Origin: Aquilaria yunnanensis
Taxonomy: Eukaryota > Streptophyta > Magnoliopsida > Malvales > Thymelaeaceae
Reading direction: 5' to 3'
NCBI GenBank assembly: GCA_039654915.1
Contig: CM077597.1
Coordinates: 54,154,001 to 54,218,000 of the forward strand
DNA: 64,000 nucleotides
Below, one piece after another: positions 13,441 through 22,847 of this stretch (the first letter of the stretch is position 1; each line of letters starts with the position of its first letter). The notes under the pieces were generated by a model. The model worked only from the letters and a program-made list of their open reading frames with translations. It did not search any database and was not told the origin of the DNA. The position numbers were made by a program, and so were the translations under genes.

Positions 13441-15010
13441 ATTGGCCTACCATGGGCCACCATGCTTGGTTTCGATTTTGGCTCTTTTGGCTTCTCTTGC
13501 TTTAACTTTATTTTTGGTAGCTTTGCAAGGAGTTTTTCCCAAACTTTGGAGGTCAATTCTACAGCAAGAAATAGCTAAGAAGTAGCCTTAATTGAGGCCT
13601 AGTCAAGCGGTGAATATTCCACCGAATTTTGCCTTGGCGGCTAAGAATTTGGACCATCTTTTTGGTCTAACTCCCTCCAAGTTGCTTAAGTCATTTTTTA
13701 TATTCTTTCTTCCTAATTAGCTCTTCAAGTGGAATTTTTTAAGTACCACTGCATGCATTAATTCAGCCAATTAGGTCCTCAAACTTTCCTTTGAACATAG
13801 GTGCACTTAAAGTGCATCTGAGAGCTCTTTAGTGTACTCAAGGATGTTTCCATAGTTTCCATGTATTTTTCACCTTCTATTAGCCCACATTATAGCCTTC
13901 ATTTTCGTTTAAATGGTAAACATCAACCTCATATAATCTTTTTCAATATTTTAGGCTTTAGGGCTTTCACATGTCCATGGTTGCACACAAAGGTGCACCT
14001 AAGGGGTCTTATGGTGTACCTTAGAGTGCTCTTCTTCTTTCTCATGTGTTCTTCATCTTTCTTGGGCTTATGTAGCTACCTTCACTTTTATTTTAACTTT
14101 ATGCATTAAGCCCACATAATTTTGTTACCACCTCACAAAAATGGGAGAATTACAAGTGTGTCATAATGGCTAAAAACCATGGCTAAAAACCATTATATTG
14201 TGTAATTCTTACCATAGTGATTGAAGTGTGGGGGGTAAAAGGCATGATTAAAACCTCCTTAAAAGTGTTCCAAGTTAGTAACTTTGCCCCCAAGAAAATC
14301 CTTAAGGATTGCTTGTTTGTCAAGCAACCTATGGACTTTTTTGTAAGGTTTTGGAAATTCGGGTACTCAATTGGAAAACTCTCAAGAAAGAGCCTTGGAG
14401 AGTTATGGGAAGGATATGAATGGTATGAAAGTGCTATTGGAGGACCAAATTGCTCATGGAAGACAAGTTTAGACAAAGGAAACACCAAAAGTATTAAGGA
14501 CCTAAATGTCCTAGTATAAACCATAGAGTATTCAAGCTTTTGACTTAAGTCTAAGGTTGGAATTGTGGGGTTATTCCACCATGGGTGAGGCAGCCAAGGC
14601 TTGATAAATAGTAAAAAATGTTGGGCACATGTGTACCAATGAGTTTAAGACAAATAAACCATAATTAGTGAAAAGGAAAATGACATAAAGCAAGGTTAAG
14701 CTTGTTTAAGTGTGTTTTGTGCCCTTAAGCTCATTTTAGCCCATGTAAGTAGCCAATTAAATTAATTCTTCTCCCATATTCGACCCACATAGCTATCACC
14801 CTCCTTCACACTTCTTCCATAACTCCTCCATAGCCACCATACCTCCAAGATTGAAATTGAAGGCAAAAGAAAGCAAGAAAGGGCAATTGGAAGCTATGTG
14901 GTGCTAAGACTTGAGTGCACCTAGGATCAAGCTCCAATTTTAACATACACTCAAGGTAAGGGTTCTCTTGCTTTCATGGGTTGTTCTCTATAATTTTCAA
15001 ACATCCATGG
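13441..15010. other. No supported gene; repeat-derived DNA
   Basis: Contains a pair of short open frames at 14183-14524 on opposite strands with no recognisable domain. Pieces such as TAGGCTTTAGGGCTTTCA near 13962 resemble TAGGCTTTATAGCCTTCA near 18071, which suggests one diverged repeat on both sides of the second solo LTR. The last five bases, CATGG (15006-15010), are the left target duplication of the solo LTR that follows. Confidence 0.4.
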
Positions 15011-15835
15011 TGTTAGTATTGTGCCCAAAAGGCCAATCATGAGATGATTGTATTTTTGCACATTGAGTCATGATATTTTATTGAGGCATTAATCCAGCAA
15101 TTTTGTTTGTTGTTTTGTTTCTGCGTAACATAATAAACATAATTGTAACCCTAGAATAATGATATTCTTAAACGTCCCTAGTCTAGTATTATTGTGGAGC
15201 GGGTTGCAATAATACATAATGACTAGCATATGTGGAGACTAATATGAGATATGTAGTCTACATATGGGTACAAGTTGGAGAACTTGTGTACTGGACCGAC
15301 CCACCATGAGAACACTTCATGGATCGTTATATGAGTGTCATAAGTGATTCTCATAGTGATCATGGTATATGTAGTCCTTCGACCTAAGATCATCAAGGTT
15401 CCCTACATGTGAGTCACATACTTTGATACTTTCCTTTGTTGCTCGTAACTGAGTGAACTTGAAGGAGGTCATTGGGTATGTCACATATCATGCGGAGGGA
15501 TTTGTATGATCAAGATGGGATTTGTCCCTCCTATGTAACGGGAGTGATATCTTTGGGCCCCTTGATAGAGTAAGACTTAGAAAATGCATGGCCATGCTCC
15601 GATGAGTTGATATATGATATCAATGTCGTCAGTTTAATTTGGTCTACTCGGTAATCAAGAAACCGAAGATTGGGCTATACGAGAGTGACACATTCCATGT
15701 CTCGTGCTTAGTCTTGATATCTTGGACAAAGGGACAATGGCATATAACGGTGATGATCATAAAGGTTTAGTCGATTCACCGACAATCTTGTCACTTGGGT
15801 AGCAATGATGTGTTGCTAGACACCGCTCATTGCTT

Positions 15836-15862
15836 ATGATCATAAATGTGATTTATGATCAT
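15836..15862. repeat. Hairpin inside family A LTR
   Basis: Perfect 12-bp arms ATGATCATAAAT / ATTTATGATCAT with a GTG loop. The same hairpin is at 358-384 in copy 1 and, with one arm mismatch, near 11828-11854 in copy 2. It lies about 200 bp upstream of the TATA box, where LTR regulatory elements usually sit, but no function can be shown. Confidence 0.8.
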
Positions 15863-16065
15863 TGCCAACATGGCAAGAGCCTATTGGGTCGCACACGTAG
15901 AGCTATTTGGATCATTAGAGTGCATGGGCTAATTATTTGGGTTATGGTTTCACTTTAATTTCGTATTAATAATGGGCCAAGGAGTTGAGCCATTATTAAG
16001 CCCGAAATTAAATCCTAATTGGATTAGGGCTTTGAAACCCATTAGGCCTGGAAGTTGAGTCTCAC

Positions 16066-16073
16066 TATAAATA
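16066..16073 (+). promoter_or_regulatory. TATA box of family A LTR
   Basis: TATAAATA in the sense direction of the LTR, about 1,055 bp from its 5' end. It is conserved at the matching place in the other two copies. The position fits the U3/R border of a long LTR. Activity is inferred only from sequence. Confidence 0.55.
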
Positions 16074-16426
16074 CAACTTTTAAGTGAGAAATTCGCAGGT
16101 CTCCTTGCCCTAGCCTCCCAAAAGGACAGCCGCACTCTTCTCTTGCAATTCCTTGGAGGACGCAAGCTAGCACTGCGAGCGCAAGAGAAACGCATCTGCC
16201 GGGACGTGGTGGAAGCGTGGTGATCCCGAGAGGCTCGTGTGGATACCATAGAGAGCCTGAACACGTCAACTGTTCAGGTTTTGTGATTCGACTCTACAGT
16301 TGAGTGAGAGATCTCAACCGAAAATTAGGTATGAAATTTTCGAACACCCGGTTTACCCCGTTTCACTTGGATCCTGCAGGGTTTCGGTTAAATTCCGCTG
16401 CGCTGTTTGGCTCCCGAAACCCAACA

Positions 16427-18389
16427 CATGGAGCTAAGACTAAGCTTGGAAGAGAGCCATGAGCTTGATGAACCAAGCTTAGTGAGGGGAGTGCACTTAT
16501 TGAAGGTTTTGTGACCTAGTGTGAAGTGCACAATGATGGCAGTAAAGTGAGGGTTTCTAGAGCCCAAAGTTAGTACTAACTACTGTTAAAAACCTCCTAA
16601 GGCCAAGCATTAGCTTGAGGATGGCTTCCATAGTGATTCATTTATGTTTATTGCATGTTTTATGGACTAACCTATGGTTATTGTTGCTACCGCATTTCAT
16701 TTGTTTGTTGGTTGTGAATGGCTGCTGCATTTGGTTGCTATATCTTGTATATATGCGTTGTGTATTTTGTGTTTTACTGTCTTTGGATGCAGTTTTTTAT
16801 GATGGTCACATTTTCTATTGAATCCAAGTGTTACCCTTACTAAGTTTTTCAATGAAACTTACTCCCCTCAATTCTGTCATTTCAGGTCCAGCAGAAAGAT
16901 CTCATTCAAACTGACCTTTTTGTTTGAGTTTTGATCTGAAATTTCAAGTACATGAACTTCCATATGTCTAGTAATGATCTGGAAAGTTTGGTGATTTTAG
17001 GAACACATTTGGTATTTTTAATGGTGGTACTTATTGTGTTGTGCAGCAGCTGTCCAGCATCCTGTTTTGGAGTCCATTGTGTCTCAGGCACTCCTGTAAC
17101 TTAGGGTGTGTATTTAGCTGAGTTAAGATAACTATGTAGTGCATGTATTCATGTACATGTAGTGTATGTAAAATGATACAAGTATGTGAACATTTGAGTA
17201 ATGTTTTGGCTATGTAGGTGATGTGGTGCAAAGCTGCCTAAGTGTGAATGATGGGCTGCTTAGTTGTAAATTCTGTTTTGGCTACATAAAGTTGTTAAAA
17301 GCAAGGGAATATAATTCCTATGTATAATGGACATATATGGGATAGCTTTGGAGGGTTTTCCCCTTGTGAATGAAGTGTTTGCACACTTATGAAATTTTGT
17401 ATGGGCAAAATGGTCATAAAGTGACCAGAATTTTGAATCTGGACTTAAAGTTCTATATCTCCCTGTGTAGAAGGAATATTTGTGTGAAATTTTGATCAAA
17501 TCTATATAAAATCTATAGGTTGAACTGGAATTTGGAATTTCTGAATTTGGATCCTTGCAGCCAAAGATATGATGTTGAAAAGTTGGCTAAGTTACTATTC
17601 ATTTGGTCAGAATTTTGTAACCAACTTAAAAAATTCATAACTTGGTCCATAGATGGGCTATTGATGTAAAAAAAATTTCTTGGTTTGATGTATGTCTCTA
17701 CTTGATAATGGAGCAAAGAAAACAAGGGGGAAATGGCTAGAATGATACAGTTTATTAGTGGAAGTTACAGGTGCAGTGGCTAGTCACTAGAACTTAACAA
17801 GATTGCCTAATGTGTGGTAGCCAAGATTAAGACTTGTGCTAGTGTTTTCCTTCTTTGATGACATAGTGTTCATGAAATGTGAATATGTGTGTGATGGTTG
17901 GACCAATATGCATGTGTTTACATAGTGCCCAAGAGGGCCACTTGGGTATGCACACTAAGGGTAGTGTTCTGATGGCCTACAGAACATTACCAATCCTGGG
18001 AGTCTAAATGCATAATTTTGGAACCATAATTGGACTTCCCTGAAGTGGGTAACAAATTCTCCTTAGAATTTTAGGCTTTATAGCCTTCAATTCCATCTGG
18101 GTACACCTGAGAGTCCTCTTGTGGCCTTCCTTCATTTCTTTGTGATGCTCTTAGGCTCATTGCAAATCTTTCCTTAAACCATGAGTTTTCTTCTCAAGAC
18201 CCATCATGGGACCATATTTTAGTCACTTTTGGCACAAGAACAGAGCACTCTTCTCTCATGTTCCACTAATGTGCCCTTATAATGTCTTTGGGGCACATTA
18301 CGAGTGCTTAGTCTTGTATGTTTCTTTTGTCCTTGTGTTTCATGACTTGCATTACTTTTTTACACCATTTTTACTCATCATATTTATAT
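16427..18389. other. Repeat-derived DNA with LTR-like stretch, no gene
   Basis: A stretch at about 16600-16900 shares style and landmarks with family B (CTTTGGATGCAG near 16780, TCTGTCATTTCAGGTCC near 16875). It lies in the orientation opposite to 12422-13440, so the block 10396-18389 is partly inverted. Short open frames have no domain. It ends at about 18389, where the Helitron reading frame resumes. Confidence 0.4.
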
Positions 18390-20210
18390 AAGAATCACAG
18401 CCCCTGGCCTATGCAAGTCATATGTATGACATTCTTACTATTTTGTCATGTTGAGGACTCACTTGAGCTGTGGAGAGGTAATGTTACTTCCTTATGTGAA
18501 GATATCTTATACCGACAACACAGGTTGTTCAACAATTCACAACTTTTTCTTATCGAGGAGGAGCAGCAAAATTATGCACTGTATGATATTGAAGAAGGAA
18601 TGAATAGGGTCAAAAGAAGTTTGTGGGAATTCCTAACTATGCCATTCCCGCAACTTGATGGTATGATGTTGCTCAAAAACTCCCTCCTAATTGAGGAATT
18701 GAATTACAATAGGCCTGCTCTTGCTACAGAACATGCTGAATTGGTTTAGCAATTAAATGACAGCCAACTTCATATCTACTCAGAGCTCCTTCATGTTGTA
18801 GAGTCCCGTCAAGGTGGATTCTTCTTCGAGCCTGGTAGTGGAGGAACTGGTAAGACTTTCCTATTGCGTGCTATCATTTCTAGACTATGATTCTTTGGTA
18901 AAATTGTCCTCACCATAGTGAGCTATGAAATTGCATCACTTTTGATACCTGGAAAAAGAACTATGCATTCTAGGTTTAAGATCCATATTCCTACAGATAG
19001 TACTTCAATGTGCAATAGTAAGAGGTCAACCCCAATGGTTGAGCTTTTTTGCAACACCAGTTTGATTATATGGGATGAAGCTCTTTTGGCACATCGACAT
19101 ACTTTTGAAGCTGTTGATCACACCTTTTGCGACATTCTTGTTGTGGTTTACCCTGGTTCTATGACCAAAATATATGGTGGTATTCTTGTAGTCCTTGGTG
19201 GTGATTTTACACAAATTTTGCCTGTTATTCAACATGGTAGTTGTGTGCATATAATTAGAGCTTCAATATTGTCATCCCCGCTTTGGCCCTAATGTATAGT
19301 GTACTACATGACATAAAATATGCACCTATAAAACTCAACATCACCTGAAGTTGATGAATTTCATCAATGGATTATACAAGTAGGAGATGGTTCTAATTGT
19401 CACGAAGACTATCTAAGGATGAGAAGAAACCTACATGGATTGAGATCTCGAATGAGTACTTAATCCCATGTTCTATAGACCCCATTGCTGATGTCATTGT
19501 TACAACTTACCCATATTTGGTTCTAAGGAACGAGGATGTCAACTACTTAAAGGAACGATCTATTCTTTCATGCACTGATGACATTGTAGACAAGGTGACC
19601 GATACTATCATTAATATGCTCCCTGGTGATGTGGAAACATTTCTCAGTGCCAATAAAGTTTCACTTGTATAAGATAACTTTGAAGCACATATATCCTTGT
19701 TTCCAACGGGGTACCTCAATACCTTCAAGTTCTCTGGTTTCCCTAACCATGAACTTCAACTAAAGGTTGGCGTTCCTGTTATGTTGTTGAGGAATTTGAA
19801 CCAATCTCTAGGTTTGTGCAATGGTACATGAATGGTCATCATAAGGTTAGCACAAAGGGTCACTGAGGCAGAAATTATCACAGGTTTGAACTCTAGATGC
19901 TACTATTTTATTCCATAGGTAGAAATGCTCCTTTCTGATAACGACTTACCCTTCATCTTCTACCAGAGGCAATTCCCACTCAAGTTCTATTTTTCCATAA
20001 CTATAAATAAAAGTCAATGACAGACTTTTAACCATGTCAGCCTATATCTACCAAAACTTGTTTTCAACCATGGCCAACTATATATAGCTACCTTTCGGGT
20101 CACCAGTCCTACTAGTTTTCATGTCCTTGTCAATACATATGACCCTAATAACAAACTAATAAGGAATATAGTGTATCGTGAAGTCTTCCAGTGGCTCAAC
20201 CGACCTTAAT
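18390..20210 (+). pseudogene. Helitron helicase (PIF1-type) remnant
   Basis: Resumes the frame interrupted at ~10395 with 'MTFLLFCHVEDSLELW' and 'EDILYRQHRL'. A helicase follows: GSGGTGKTFLLRAI at ~18835-18875 (Walker A, first residue pair altered from PGGTGKT), HSRFKIHIP, LIIWDEALLAHRH at ~19060-19095 (Walker B with DE), and VLGGDFTQILPV at ~19192-19228. Next come 'ERSILSCTDDIVDKV' (19548 on), 'ELQLKVGVPVMLLRNL' near 19750-19800 and 'TINKSQ' with the 'LYIATFRVTS' tail near 20080. In-frame stops occur at 18748, 18886, 19290, 19670 and later, so it is dead. Helicase and the upstream Rep part form one original protein. Confidence 0.88.
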
Positions 20211-20424
20211 CATTTGTTCAACTGTTATTGTATGTATAATGTCATTGCCACTTAATTTTATGTAACTAATATGTGTGGACTAACATATAACTTTGTTGTT
20301 GTATTTCCTAACTTACAGTTGATGATGAGACCACAAATTACACCCGTCAGTCAATTAAGCCCCCTTACCTATAACTCGACTCTGAGAAGCCATCAATGTC
20401 AACAACAATGACCGATTCAAAATA

Positions 20425-20695
20425 TTGCTAACACTACTTGATGAGAAGGTGTTCCTTCTACTAAACTTTCTATCATACAACCTTATTGTAATTTACAATT
20501 TCCCTTTTCTTACTTCCATTTTCTTATACATTGTATGTCTCTTCTTAGAACGATTACATTCATGCACCAACTCCATAGCTCCCAGATTTACATCTGTGCT
20601 ACAGGAAGGGAATGTTTATATCATCTCCAATTTTGGTGTGTTTATAGCTAACAGAGCATACTAACCAATTGTAAAAAATAGGGTAGCACCATATA
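20425..20695 (+). pseudogene. RPA-like (DUF223-type) module of the Helitron
   Basis: The frame ends 'SIAPRFTSVLQEGNVYIISNFGVFIANRAY' followed by stop at 20662 and readable on to 'PIVKNRVAPYIE'. The pattern of a short strand, 'LQEGNVYxISNF' and 'NRAY' is characteristic of the single-stranded DNA-binding RPA1-like domain that many plant Helitrons encode after the helicase. Only the C-terminal half of that fold is readable. An intron or frameshift would be needed to join it to the helicase. Confidence 0.6.
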
Positions 20696-20696
20696 T

Positions 20697-20843
20697 TGAA
20701 AATGTCACTTAAACTTTAAGTGACACTGGATATAGCAACATATGTGACATTTGTAAAAAAATGTTACACTAATTATGTTATGACGTTTTTTTAAGTTATT
20801 GTGACATATAACAAATGGTTATATAGGCCTTTTTATTGTAGTG
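20697..20843 (-). mobile_element. CACTA-type (En/Spm) terminal fragment
   Basis: On the minus strand it begins CACTACAATAAAAAGG at 20843, the usual plant CACTA terminus. Inside it has a subterminal hairpin with 11-bp arms at 20703-20725 (TGTCACTTAAA / TTTAAGTGACA) and repeated GTGACA motifs. No matching left terminus was found, so it is a fragment or a solo end abutting the Helitron RPA remnant. Confidence 0.55.
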
Positions 20844-22464
20844 GCCCCATCAGAAACTTCCTTCGCTTAATTGGATGTAACAAGAGACAAATCTCGACTG
20901 TGGCAAGGGTGATTGCTTGATCCGTTGTTTTACTCTTCAGGGCAATCTCCCGTTTGTTTGATTCGGGGCACGCAGTTTGGGGGCTCCTGGTTGCCTTCAG
21001 CCAGCTTCTCTTCGAGCTGGTAATTATAACCAGCTTCTCGTCGAGCTGTTCATTACAACCAGCCATTGTCCAAATAATGCCTTGAGTCAGAGGATGAATC
21101 TGACACCTGCAGTGATGTGCCTAGTATCCACAATGGCTATCACCAAACCATCGCGTTGTTCTGAAATGGCACCATTTGACGAGATCCACCAAGTTGAAGG
21201 CTTACAAAGCCAAGGCAAACAAACTGACGGTAGGAAGAAAACCTGCATGCAAAGAGGAAATGTGGAAGAAGGGATCCTGGGTGTTTTTGGCCATGGGGAA
21301 ACTCTCCAACTGCCAAGTCATTCAATTGTAAGATGAAGATCAGTTTAGAGATTTGTGCTAGGGAGATGGAACCTGGTACCTGCGGAGCGGCTCAATGTGC
21401 TACATATTCTCCGTCCTTTTCTGTTAGTGTAAAAACCATTGACTTGCAGTCCAACAACAGACTAGTACTTTGTAGGGTACGTGTATCTCGGTGTTACACT
21501 ATTTAGGAGATGGAATAGGAAAAGTACTAACAGACCTCGACCCATTCCTCCCTTGCCAGGAACCTCGGCTAGCCAATTCCTTGAGCTCGGCACTATTTTC
21601 GCCTCGAGGGGTGGTTTATAGTGATAGCTCGTCCCTTTCCCGTGAGCCTGAGGGGTCTGCTCCTCAGAGGGCGAACCTACCACGGCAGCAACGTTGTTAG
21701 TTCTTTCATTATAGGTCTTTTGCGGTGGGCTATCAATCACTGACTATTGCGCCTATGTCAATACTTTGCATGTAATGTAGTAAAATCGGTCTTGATATCT
21801 TCTGAGCACCAATAAACGAGGTAAGAAATAAAAATTGAGAGGCTTAAGTGTGTGGGTTAATTTAGTTCAAGGGCAAAATGTGGATTTAGACTGGTAACAC
21901 TAGAATATTTAACAGAATATCTCGTTTGTTAGTCACATTGGTGGTTAATTTGCCAATTTTCATAACTTAAGTTGCGATACTGCATCTTTGGTATGTTTTG
22001 AGTGGCACATGGCACATTTAGACCAACGAAAAATATGGTGGCAAATTTGTGCCCAACTTGCTATTTCTACCTATTCCTTTCTGAAAATTCTCATCAACCC
22101 TTTCCCTCGATACCGCTCAACAACTATCAACATTTCTCATCTCACCATCAATCCAACCATTAATTTCTCTCACGTGTCCCGCGAAGCCTGCCTAACAACT
22201 GGTGCACTCCCCTAATCTTGCGTTCAAATCGCCATGAAAGCCGGACACCATAAAAACAAACAAGAGCACGATGCCCCAACCTAGGGAATCGATACCATGC
22301 CCACAGACCCTTGGCGGCTTGGTTGATTACTAAATTCTTCATGCAAGAGCACCTGAAACGCCTGAGCCAAAAGACCAACCAACATCTTTTATACTTCCAT
22401 ATTAGAAACCTGAACATTCTTTGATAAAAATGTCCCGCCCTGATTCAGAATTTACAACTGAAAA
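20844..22464. other. Intergenic / 3' flank of the zinc-knuckle gene
   Basis: No convincing coding region. Notable are a 29-bp tandem duplication at 21001-21058 (unit begins CCAGCTTCTC) and a comparatively GC-rich stretch at about 21530-21700. The part nearest 22464 is expected to carry the 3' untranslated region of the minus-strand gene. No single poly(A) signal could be chosen. Confidence 0.5.
21001..21058. repeat. 29-bp tandem duplication
   Basis: Two adjacent units, 21001-21029 and 21030-21058, each starting CCAGCTTCTC and containing TCGAGCTG. They differ at only a few bases, and a third unit appears to start at 21059 (CCAGCC). The region is not part of any recognised transposon. Confidence 0.75.
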
Positions 22465-22847
22465 TTACATGTCTTTTTCTTGCAAATGAGGATCAACATT
22501 TGAAGGCTTTATGTTTATAGGACATGTCCGGACACTATGTCCTCGTTTTTTACATAAGCGGCAGCTGTATGCTCTTTTCCCACAATTTGAATCATTTCTA
22601 AAGCCCAGAACCTGAGGACATGTCCGGCTATTGTGGCCATGACCATGACAAACTTTGCAGCAGTACCGTCTTGTAAATGAGTTCCCCCGATGGCTGAACC
22701 TAGACATCAGACAGGTTCTTTTGTTATGGCCCTTTTGCCCGCATAATCGACATTTCAACTGCCTGTCTACTGACCCGCTACTGAGTTCAGGGCAGTAGTG
22801 TCTCCTATGCCCTTCCCGTCCACACTTCCCACAATAAAACTTGACTC
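22465..22847 (-). CDS. Exon 8, four CCHC zinc knuckles and stop
   Basis: Acceptor CTCTGCAG|GA, reading GVKFYCGKCGREGHRRHYCP onward. The other knuckles read CRLCGQKGHNKRTC, CKVCHGHGHNSRTC and CRLCKKRGHSVRTC, all CX2CX4HX4C. The tail is short and ends HLQEKDM before the stop at 22467-22465. An upstream in-frame ATG at 22881 lies in the intron and is not the start. The glycine and basic residues of the knuckles are those of plant nucleic-acid-binding knuckle proteins rather than of Gag. Confidence 0.95.

Larger units (their letters stand above)
15011..16426 (+). mobile_element. Solo LTR, family A copy 3
   Basis: A 1,416-bp TG...CA sequence, very close to 11000-12416 in the same orientation. It has its own perfect target duplication CATGG at 15006-15010 and 16427-16431. 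A TATAAATA box sits at 16066-16073 in the LTR's sense direction. Because its duplication differs from that of copy 2, the two are independent insertions and not the paired LTRs of one element, even though only ~2.6 kb separates them. Confidence 0.94.

Noticed and set aside
12417..15010. Internal region of a family A retrotransposon flanked by LTRs 11000-12416 and 15011-16426
   Set aside because: The two LTRs have different target duplications, no PBS follows the first, and the start of the region continues the family B repeat.
19026..19250. Minus-strand frame of 74 codons
   Set aside because: It is the antisense shadow of the Helitron helicase Walker B region.
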